From Chloroflexota bacterium (GTDB lineage Bacteria > Chloroflexota > Anaerolineae > Anaerolineales > Anaerolineaceae), in assembly GCA_021796375.1 (NCBI GenBank), contig JAJYJF010000188.1:1-5476 (forward strand): a stretch of 5,476 nt of DNA, in the 5' to 3' direction. A program made the position numbers and the translations under genes. Numbering within the stretch: the first letter of the stretch is position 1; the number at the start of each line of letters is the position of its first letter. The notes under the pieces are model-generated. The model saw only the letters and a list, made by a program, of their open reading frames with translations. It searched no databases and had not been told where the DNA came from. Positions 1 through 4,366 of this stretch are shown piece by piece.

Positions 1-552
1 TATTTTAAACCGGTCCTGCGGCTGCCGGGCGGGACGGGCTACACCGACCTGTGGCTGCGGCTGCGGGTGAAAGACGTCAACGACACGGTGATTTGGGACG
101 GTCCCTGGGCGCTGGTCCCGGCCGCGACGGAGCTGGTGGAGCTCGCGCCGCTGCCGGCGCCGCCGAATCTGGTGGAGCTGGCGGCCGCTTACGCGCAGAT
201 CAAGGTCGAGCTGGTGGCCAAGCGGCTGGCCGGCGGCGCTTGCAGCCTGGTTTTAGATTTCCTGCAGGCCTTCCCCACCGACACTTACTTCAAGGCGCTG
301 GCGAAGGGCAGCGGGCTGATCCTGAACGAGTACCTGATGGTGGACGGGATCTACCGGCTGCTCTACGCGAGCGGGACGCGCACCGGGCAGTTTCACAGCG
401 ATTTCGCGGTGAGCGGCGACCCGGCGCCGGTCGTCACGCCGGGCGTCACCGCGCAATTCCAGATCCTTTTCCAGCACAGTCCCACGGCCGTGGACATCTC
501 GAAGACGCTGGGTGTGAAAGCTTTTTACCATCCGCGGAAGCGGCTGCTCTAA
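1..552 (+). CDS. Phage-like structural protein, 3' part (5' end outside window)
   Basis: The reading frame is open from the first base to the TAA at 550-552, giving 183 visible residues; the true start lies to the left. An internal GTG at 67 is only the first possible start codon in the window and lacks a ribosome binding site, so I treat the gene as truncated by the window edge. The visible protein alternates short hydrophobic and polar stretches, as in a beta-rich particle protein, with a more helical part around residues 55-90 (VELAAAYAQIKVELVAKRL). It has no signal peptide or membrane segment in view. It ends in a basic tail (FYHPRKRLL). It lies 34 bases upstream of the tail-hub-like gene in the same orientation, so the two are probably co-transcribed. 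A structural or assembly role is inferred from that neighbour and from a remembered resemblance to proteins in Chloroflexota prophages; I recognise no named family or catalytic motif. Confidence 0.7.
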   Translation, partial: YFKPVLRLPGGTGYTDLWLRLRVKDVNDTVIWDGPWALVPAATELVELAPLPAPPNLVELAAAYAQIKVELVAKRLAGGACSLVLDFLQAFPTDTYFKALAKGSGLILNEYLMVDGIYRLLYASGTRTGQFHSDFAVSGDPAPVVTPGVTAQFQILFQHSPTAVDISKTLGVKAFYHPRKRLL

Positions 553-570
553 CCCCGCTCCCCTGCGGGG
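553..570 (+). other. Short hairpin between the two tail-like genes
   Basis: CCCCGC (553-558) and GCGGGG (565-570) form a perfect 6-bp GC stem around a 6-base loop. The stem begins right after the TAA of the upstream gene and ends 3 bases before the ribosome binding site AAAGGGA of the next gene. There is no T-tract, so it is not a typical terminator. It could protect a 3' mRNA end or modulate translation of the downstream gene; that role is inference. Confidence 0.4.
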
Positions 571-573
571 CGG

Positions 574-580
574 AAAGGGA
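574..580 (+). promoter_or_regulatory. Ribosome binding site for the 535-residue tail-like protein
   Basis: AAAGGGA lies 6 bases before the ATG at 587-589. It supports this start rather than any later in-frame codon. Confidence 0.6.
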
Positions 581-586
581 CAGGGT

Positions 587-2194
587 ATGAATTTTCTGCC
601 GATCTTCTCGAACCGGGATGCCGCGGTCACCGCGCAGCCGCAGGGCGTGCGCTTCGAGCTGATCCGCCACCGCTGGGCGGCGCTGGGCGGGCCGGACGCG
701 GCCGAGCTCGCGGCGGCCGGCCCCGAGCCGGCGCTGTGGCATTTGACCGATCTCCTGCGCTGCCCGGTGGCGATCCACCGGCTGCTGGGGGAGACCGGCG
801 CGCCAGCCGGCATGCCGGTCGGCGAGCCGGTGTGGTGGGGCTTCGTGGAGCGGGTAGAGATCACCTGCGGCGAGCTGGCCTTCGTGGTCTCGCTCGCGGA
901 GATGGCCAACCAGGTGCGGGTCTGGTACCGGCCGGCGCTGCCGAACACGGATTACCGGCTGCCCTGGGTAGCGACCGCCTGGAACGGCGACGCGGCCAGC
1001 CAGGCGGTTTACGGGGTGAAGGAGTTCCAGGAGATGCTGCCGGAATCCTCCGCGAGCGGGGCGGCGGGCCTGCGGGATGTGCTGCTCGGGCAGCGGAAAT
1101 ACCCGGTGCGAACGCTGGTGGCGGAAAGGCTGCCGGCGGCAGTTGAGCCGGTCACCGGGCTGGGGGCTGGCCGGCAGGATGCGAGCGCCCCCGGGGGCGA
1201 TAACCCCCGCGCGCGGGTGATCTGTCGCGGCTGGTGGCATACGGCCGGGTGGCGGCATTACGAGCAGCCGGCCGGGATGCAGATGGTCGCCGGGCCGGGC
1301 GGATCCAGCCTGACCCCGATGGGCGATGCCGCGCAGCAGCGGATCCGCGGGACGTTTTTCACGCCGGTTGGGATTTCGAGCTGGCCGGCCGTCAAAGTCT
1401 TTCTGCGGCTGGGCATCCCGTACGGCGCGCCGGCGGACAGCCTGCAGGTAGATTTTCAGACCGCGGGCGGCGTTTCACTGGCCACCGCGGCGATCGCCGC
1501 CCCGGCGATCACAAAAAGCGGCTGGTACGAATTCACACTCAACACCCCGCCGGCCCTGGCGGCAGGCACGCAGTACCTGCTGATCGTCTCCCGGACCGGG
1601 GCGCAGGATGCGCTGAACTACTACCGGGTGGAAATCGACACCACGCAAAGCAGCGACCGGGCTTTTTACTGGAACGGGGCGGCCTGGGTCAGCTTTACCC
1701 CGAACAATGCTTCGCTGATTTACAAGGTGCAGGGCGAGCAAGACAGCCTGACGCTGGTCGCGAGCATGCTGGCGGCCGGCGCTGGCGGGCAGTTCTTCTC
1801 CGGGCTGGACCTGCCGGCGAGCTCCGGCCAGCTCGTTCCAATGTGGCGGGACGGGAAGAAAACGGCGCTGGCGGAGCTCGAGGCGCTCCTGCGGATGGGC
1901 GACGGGACGGGGCGGTACCTGGCGAGCGTGGACGGTGCTCGCCGCCTGAGCGTCTTCCCGCAGCCGGCGGAGGGGGCGGCGGATTACGGCCTGGAGCGGT
2001 CCGGCGGGGTGTCAGACCCCTCGGGGATGCCGCTGCCGCCCGGGACCTGCGTGGCTGGGGTCTGGATGCGAGCGGCTGGCCTGGCCCAGGCGGCCGTGGT
2101 GGGCCCGACGATGGCGGATCCGCTGCGCGTTTTTGTGGAGGCCATGGAATGGGATAATGGCCGGCAGCGGTACCTGATTTCCCCGGGTTCGTGA
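587..2194 (+). CDS. Tail-hub/baseplate-like protein with central beta-sandwich domain
   Basis: This complete 535-residue protein is probably a structural part of a phage tail or phage-tail-like particle. The ATG at 587 has a ribosome binding site and the gene ends at TGA 2192-2194. Three parts can be read. Residues about 15-190 resemble a tail-hub or baseplate domain: LLRCPVAIHRLLGE (56-69), then VWWGFVERVEITCGELAFVV (82-101) and SLAEMANQVRVWY (102-114), then the SQAVYGVKE segment (138-146). Residues about 208-230 carry a Trp-rich motif, CRGWWHTAGWRHYEQPAG. Residues about 245-385 form a beta-sandwich resembling the choice-of-anchor or carbohydrate-binding type: FFTP, VKVFLRL, G-P-DSLQVDF, LAAGTQYLLIVSRTG, YYRVEI, FYWNGAAWV. 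Residues about 386-535 return to a tail-like pattern: GQFFSGLDLPASSGQLVPMWRDGKKTALAELEALL, shown here only as its start and end (401-410, 421-435), and RRLSVFPQP. No signal peptide or membrane segment is seen. The domain assignments are pattern-based and from memory. An alternative is an adhesin-like secreted protein, which the missing signal peptide argues against. Confidence 0.75.
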   Translation: MNFLPIFSNRDAAVTAQPQGVRFELIRHRWAALGGPDAAELAAAGPEPALWHLTDLLRCPVAIHRLLGETGAPAGMPVGEPVWWGFVERVEITCGELAFVVSLAEMANQVRVWYRPALPNTDYRLPWVATAWNGDAASQAVYGVKEFQEMLPESSASGAAGLRDVLLGQRKYPVRTLVAERLPAAVEPVTGLGAGRQDASAPGGDNPRARVICRGWWHTAGWRHYEQPAGMQMVAGPGGSSLTPMGDAAQQRIRGTFFTPVGISSWPAVKVFLRLGIPYGAPADSLQVDFQTAGGVSLATAAIAAPAITKSGWYEFTLNTPPALAAGTQYLLIVSRTGAQDALNYYRVEIDTTQSSDRAFYWNGAAWVSFTPNNASLIYKVQGEQDSLTLVASMLAAGAGGQFFSGLDLPASSGQLVPMWRDGKKTALAELEALLRMGDGTGRYLASVDGARRLSVFPQPAEGAADYGLERSGGVSDPSGMPLPPGTCVAGVWMRAAGLAQAAVVGPTMADPLRVFVEAMEWDNGRQRYLISPGS

Positions 2195-2199
2195 GCAAT

Positions 2200-2232
2200 C
2201 CTCGCCCTAAATTTTACGGAGGCGGGGCGAGG
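2200..2232 (+). terminator. Candidate hairpin terminator after the tail-like gene
   Basis: CCTCGCCC (2200-2207) pairs perfectly with GGGCGAGG (2225-2232) over a 17-base loop that contains the only AT-rich bases nearby (TAAATTTTA). It starts 6 bases after the TGA. No T-tract follows the stem, so a canonical intrinsic terminator is not shown. The position directly behind the last gene of the cluster is the main argument for a transcription-end or mRNA-protecting role. Confidence 0.4.
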
Positions 2233-2260
2233 GTCGAAGGGTAGGGGCGGGCGGCGGCCT

Positions 2261-2294
2261 GCTCCGTTCCAATAAGTTATTGTCGGAACGGGGC
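2261..2294. repeat. Ten-base-pair inverted repeat between convergent genes
   Basis: GCTCCGTTCC (2261-2270) pairs with GGAACGGGGC (2285-2294) over 10 bp with a single G-T pair. The 14-base AT-rich interior (AATAAGTTATTGTC) itself contains the short inverted repeat CAATAA-G-TTATTG. There is no T-run on either side. It could be a bidirectional transcription end, a protein-binding dyad or a scar of a mobile element; the sequence does not decide. Confidence 0.5.
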
Positions 2295-2312
2295 CTGAGA
2301 GTGGGGGGAAAT

Positions 2313-2879
2313 TCAGGCCGCCCGATGCTCGTCCGGCTCGAGCAGCGGCGCGAGCGCCGCGGCGATGCAGGCGCTCAGGCTGGCGACGACCGCGCTGCGC
2401 GCACCCCAGCCGCGCAGGCCCGGGAGCGGGCGCTGGTCCACGTGCGCGCCGCCGTCTTGCTCGCAGATGGTGCGGATGAGCTCGTGCAGGCTTACCGGCC
2501 GGCCGCCCGGCCCGGGGATCTCCTGGGCCAGCCACGCGGCCAGGCTGAGCGTGCCCGGCCCAGGCTGGAAGCGCAGCGGCCCGCCCGCCGGCGGGACTGG
2601 CTGCAGCGCGGCCAGCCGCAGGTCCGGGAGGACGCGGGGGACCAGCGAAATATCGACCAGCCGGTCGTGGACCCGGTTGGTGTCGCACAGCAGCAGGCGC
2701 AGCTGGGACGCCAGCACGCGGTAGCATTCGGGAGCGCCCTGGGAATAGAGGCGCAGGTTGCCCTCCAGGATGGCGAGGGCATCCCGGGTGTAGGCGAGCG
2801 CGGTATCCGCCTCCAGTGCAGCCATAGCGGAGATCAACTCCAGGACCCGGCGGGTGCGGAGCCGCCGGTCTGAGATCAC
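2313..2879 (-). CDS. Unrecognised 188-residue protein with a GGAHVD motif
   Basis: I do not recognise a named family. I choose the GTG at 2877-2879 because a strong ribosome binding site, AAAGGAGG (complement of 2885-2892), lies 5 bases upstream. A longer in-frame reading would run through the divergent promoter region and across yccF. The protein is soluble-looking. Residues 8-70 are probably helical, with LRLYSQ, then ASQLRLLLCD (57-66), then SLVPRVLPDLRL (78-89). A Gly/Pro-rich section follows (93-110), then LSLAAWLAQE (111-120), RPVSLHELIRTICEQDGGAHVD (127-148, with GGAHVD at 143-148), and a final Ala-rich hydrophobic helix (163-180). The pairing of an LRLLLCD segment with a later GGAHxD motif recalls unnamed hypothetical proteins I have seen in bacteria, but I cannot attach a function. 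The gene faces the tail-like module tail to tail and is divergent from yccF, so it could be phage cargo or a host flanking gene. Confidence 0.72.
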   Translation of the reverse strand: MISDRRLRTRRVLELISAMAALEADTALAYTRDALAILEGNLRLYSQGAPECYRVLASQLRLLLCDTNRVHDRLVDISLVPRVLPDLRLAALQPVPPAGGPLRFQPGPGTLSLAAWLAQEIPGPGGRPVSLHELIRTICEQDGGAHVDQRPLPGLRGWGARSAVVASLSACIAAALAPLLEPDEHRAA

Positions 2880-2884
2880 GGCGG

Positions 2885-2892
2885 CCTCCTTT
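2885..2892 (-). promoter_or_regulatory. Strong ribosome binding site deciding the GTG start
   Basis: Read on the minus strand this is AAAGGAGG, a near-perfect anti-16S match, 5 bases before the GTG at 2879. It fixes the start of the 188-residue protein and rules out the longer in-frame extension. Confidence 0.75.
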
Positions 2893-3001
2893 CCGGGCCG
2901 TCTTGATGGTATCACAGATGGAGGAGGAAGCGCGCGGGCAGCTCCATGCAACCCATGCGTCCCTCCCGCGTATACAGAATTGGATAGAGAATGATGCAAA
3001 C
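2893..3001. promoter_or_regulatory. Divergent spacer with presumed promoters for both flanking genes
   Basis: This spacer between two divergent starts must hold promoters for both genes unless either is read from further away. The right half (about 2970-3000) is clearly AT-richer than its surroundings. On the minus strand TTGCAT (complement of 2994-2999) followed about 17-19 bases later by TGTATAC (complement of 2970-2976) is a weak sigma-70-like pair. On the plus strand TAGAGAAT-like bases near 2984-2991 could be a -10 for yccF, but I find no good -35. CCATGC is repeated directly at 2944-2949 and 2953-2958, 9 bases apart. All of this is suggestive only. Confidence 0.3.
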
Positions 3002-3008
3002 GGAAGGA
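3002..3008 (+). promoter_or_regulatory. Ribosome binding site for the YccF-family gene
   Basis: GGAAGGA lies 7 bases before the ATG at 3016-3018 and supports that start. Confidence 0.65.
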
Positions 3009-3015
3009 ACGAACA

Positions 3016-3444
3016 ATGGACCGTAACTTTGTGATCGATACCCGCCGGAATCCCGGATGCCTGCTGCAGCTGCTCTGGTTCCTGGTCATCGGCTGGTGGC
3101 TGGGGCTGCTGTGGATCGCGGTCGCGTGGCTGTTCATGGTGACGATCGTCGGCGCGCCGCTGGGGGTGATGATGCTCGACAAGCTGCCGCGCGTGATCTC
3201 ACTGCGCGACGAGCCGCGCCGCGTGGTGGTGACGGCCAGCGCCGGCGGGCTGATCCGCCGGGAGGTCTTCCCCCCGGAGATCAACCTGCTGGTGCGGGCG
3301 GTCTATTTTGTGCTGGTTGGCTGGTGGCTGAGCGCGCTGTGGATGACGGTCGCTTACCTGCTGTGCGCCACGATCATCGGCATCCCGCTGGGCTTCTGGA
3401 TGTTCGACCGGGTGCCAACCCTGGTCTCGCTCAAGCGCAGCTGA
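3016..3444 (+). CDS. yccF: YccF-family membrane protein with two tandem domains
   Basis: This complete 142-residue integral membrane protein is close in length to E. coli YccF (about 148). It contains two copies of the YccF domain, at residues about 16-63 and 92-139, which align without gaps at an offset of 76. Shared features of the copies are GWWL (26-29 and 102-105), LW, a Thr-Ile pair followed by G-x-PLG (TIVGAPLG 43-50, TIIGIPLG 119-126), a following M-x-D or MFD, and a closing SL. The hydrophobic stretches at 16-53 and 91-129 are long enough for about four membrane passes. A soluble, charged linker (64-90, with RDEPRR and RREVFPPE) joins the copies. The family is known as an inner-membrane protein of unknown biochemical function, and nothing here refines that. 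The gene is divergent from the 188-residue gene and convergent with the LOG gene, so it is probably monocistronic. Confidence 0.93.
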   Translation: MDRNFVIDTRRNPGCLLQLLWFLVIGWWLGLLWIAVAWLFMVTIVGAPLGVMMLDKLPRVISLRDEPRRVVVTASAGGLIRREVFPPEINLLVRAVYFVLVGWWLSALWMTVAYLLCATIIGIPLGFWMFDRVPTLVSLKRS

Positions 3445-3491
3445 GGAAAGAGGCGTCCGCGCCCACCAAGTTTTTTGACATGGATGCGCAT

Positions 3492-3513
3492 GGGGCGGTT
3501 CGCGAACCGCCCC
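3492..3513. repeat. Perfect 22-base palindrome, possible dispersed repeat
   Basis: Each 11-base half (GGGGCGGTTCG / CGAACCGCCCC) is exactly the reverse complement of the other. With one bulged T the pairing extends three more bases outward (GCA at 3488-3490 with TGC at 3514-3516). A TGCAAAAA stretch follows on the plus strand instead of a T-run. From memory, near-identical GGGGCGGTTCGCGAACCGCCCC elements occur many times in intergenic DNA of Chloroflexota and other GC-rich bacteria, so this is likely one copy of a REP-like repeat. It also sits 47 bases after the yccF stop and could stabilise or end that transcript. Confidence 0.65.
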
Positions 3514-3588
3514 TGCAAAAATCAGAAGGGGTATCGCCTTCTTCGGATTTCCATTTCCCCCGAAAGTCCGCCATCAACGGGCACAATC

Positions 3589-3608
3589 AACCGGCCGCGG
3601 CCGGTTTT
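3589..3608 (+). terminator. Palindromic candidate terminator between convergent genes
   Basis: AACCGGCCGCGGCCGGTT (3589-3606) is a perfect 18-base palindrome, which as RNA would form a 7-bp stem with a CGCG loop. The stem ends in a short T-run (3605-3608). On the minus strand it lies 45 bases beyond the LOG stop. The T-run is only four bases, so efficient intrinsic termination is not certain. A bidirectional role is plausible because the flanking genes converge. Confidence 0.5.
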
Positions 3609-3650
3609 AAAATCCACACCCGCTCGCCGCGGCGCGGCCTGGATGCTCCC

Positions 3651-4262
3651 CTAGGCCGCCGGCTGCCCGCCGCTTTCCTCGCGCGTCACCCAGCGCTCCA
3701 GTCCGCCCGGCAGCTGGAAGGCCTCGAGCGCGTCCAGCAGGTCTTCCGGCTCCGCGCGGGCCACGAACAGCCGCGTGTGCTCGGGATACACGAAGCCTTC
3801 CTGCAGCGCGCCTGAGACCTGGGCCAGCAGCGGGTTATAGTACCCGCGCGTATTGAGCAGCCCGATAGGGAGGGTCACCTCGCCGATCTGGACCAGGACC
3901 AGGGTTTCGAAAAGCTCGTCCAGCGTGCCGTACCCGCCGGGGAGCGCCACTACGGCTTCAGCCAGCTCCAGCATGCGCAGCTTGCGCGTCTGGAGGTCGC
4001 CCACCCTTTCCAGGCGGGTGAGCCCGGAATGGATCAGGTGCGGCAGGTCGAGCGATTCGTTCACCACGCCGGTCACCTCGCCGCCGGCTTCCAGCACGCC
4101 GCTGGCGACCGCGCCCATCATACCGGTCTTCCCGGCGCCGTAGATCAGGCGGATCCCACGGCGGGCCATCGCCCGCCCGAACTCGTATGCCGGGTTGAGA
4201 AACGCCGCGGAGATGCGTTCCGAGCAGCCGCAAAAGACGGCGATGGACTGGTAGGTCTTCAT
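3651..4262 (-). CDS. LOG-family Rossmann-fold nucleotide hydrolase
   Basis: This complete 203-residue protein belongs to the LOG (lysine decarboxylase-like, cytokinin riboside 5'-monophosphate phosphoribohydrolase) family and is of normal length. The family removes the base from nucleoside 5'-monophosphates in the cytoplasm; actual substrates in bacteria are often AMP-like nucleotides. Visible signature: an N-terminal strand SIAVFCGCSE (6-15), the loop YGAGKTGMMG (41-50) in place of the usual GGG-x-x-GLMG, the catalytic-region QTRKLRM (91-97) with Arg93, and the diagnostic PGGYGTLDE (108-116) with Glu116. Annotation as lysine decarboxylase, common for this family, would be wrong. The ATG at 4262 is supported by AAGGAG (complement of 4268-4273) 5 bases upstream. 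It lies 104 bases downstream of the metalloprotease gene in the same direction, possibly one transcript. The exact substrate cannot be read from the sequence. Confidence 0.93.
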   Translation of the reverse strand: MKTYQSIAVFCGCSERISAAFLNPAYEFGRAMARRGIRLIYGAGKTGMMGAVASGVLEAGGEVTGVVNESLDLPHLIHSGLTRLERVGDLQTRKLRMLELAEAVVALPGGYGTLDELFETLVLVQIGEVTLPIGLLNTRGYYNPLLAQVSGALQEGFVYPEHTRLFVARAEPEDLLDALEAFQLPGGLERWVTREESGGQPAA

Positions 4263-4267
4263 TCAGG

Positions 4268-4273
4268 CTCCTT
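4268..4273 (-). promoter_or_regulatory. Ribosome binding site for the LOG-family gene
   Basis: Read on the minus strand this is AAGGAG, 5 bases before the ATG at 4262. Confidence 0.65.
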
Positions 4274-4296
4274 GTTTGAAGCGGATAACGGCAGGA

Positions 4297-4310
4297 CCTC
4301 CGGAAGGAGG
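4297..4310. other. Small GGAA-loop hairpin upstream of the LOG gene
   Basis: CCTCC (4297-4301) and GGAGG (4306-4310) close a four-base GGAA loop. It lies in the 104-base gap between the metalloprotease stop and the LOG start, without a T-tract. On the plus strand the GGAGG resembles a ribosome binding site, but no gene follows on that strand. No clear promoter is seen in this gap. Confidence 0.25.
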
Positions 4311-4366
4311 GCAGTGGAGGGCAGGGTCCGGTCTGCGCCGGCGCCGGCCGGCAGGCGGCCCGGGGA

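Larger units (their letters stand above)
2195..2312. other. Non-coding gap between convergent genes with two inverted repeats
   Basis: These 118 bases separate the stop of the tail-like gene from the stop of the minus-strand 188-residue gene. I see no credible small gene here. The gap holds two separate hairpins, listed individually. Between them lies a purine-rich, G-rich stretch (2221-2250, GGCGGGGCGAGGGTCGAAGG and onward). Confidence 0.6.
3445..3650. other. Intergenic region between convergent yccF and LOG genes
   Basis: This gap of about 206 bases holds no credible gene. It contains several self-complementary elements: the 22-base palindrome at 3492-3513, a weak AGAAGG/CCTTCT hairpin at about 3523-3541, the 18-base palindrome at 3589-3606, and a small GCCGC-GGC-GCGGC hairpin at 3626-3638. 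Its composition is locally more AT-rich (3465-3480, 3515-3565) than the genes. The elements probably end transcription from both sides. Confidence 0.6.

Noticed and set aside
67..552. Treating the GTG at 67 as the true start of the first gene
   Set aside because: The frame is open to base 1 with similar protein character and there is no ribosome binding site before 67.
253..1258. Long minus-strand open frames opposite the tail-like genes
   Set aside because: Their products are Arg/Pro/Ala/Gly-rich with no recognisable pattern and no good starts. They arise from the high GC of the opposite strand.
2280..2873. Long plus-strand open frame opposite the 188-residue gene
   Set aside because: It starts at TTG without a ribosome binding site, its product is Arg/Ala/Gly-rich low-complexity sequence, and the minus-strand gene has a strong ribosome binding site and patterned helices. 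It is a GC-rich shadow.
2880..3284. In-frame N-terminal extension of the 188-residue gene to an ATG at 3284
   Set aside because: It would cross the divergent spacer and overlap more than half of yccF on the other strand, and the extra residues (Ser/Thr/Arg-rich) look non-coding. The GTG at 2879 with AAAGGAGG is much better.
3475..3480. TTGACA as a -35 promoter element on the plus strand
   Set aside because: The next gene downstream is on the opposite strand and no plus-strand gene or clear -10 follows at the right distance. The match is probably chance.
4125..4142. GAGKTG in the LOG protein as a Walker A ATP-binding motif
   Set aside because: The required Gly five residues before the GK is Leu39, and the segment sits exactly where the LOG family has its GGG-x-x-G loop.
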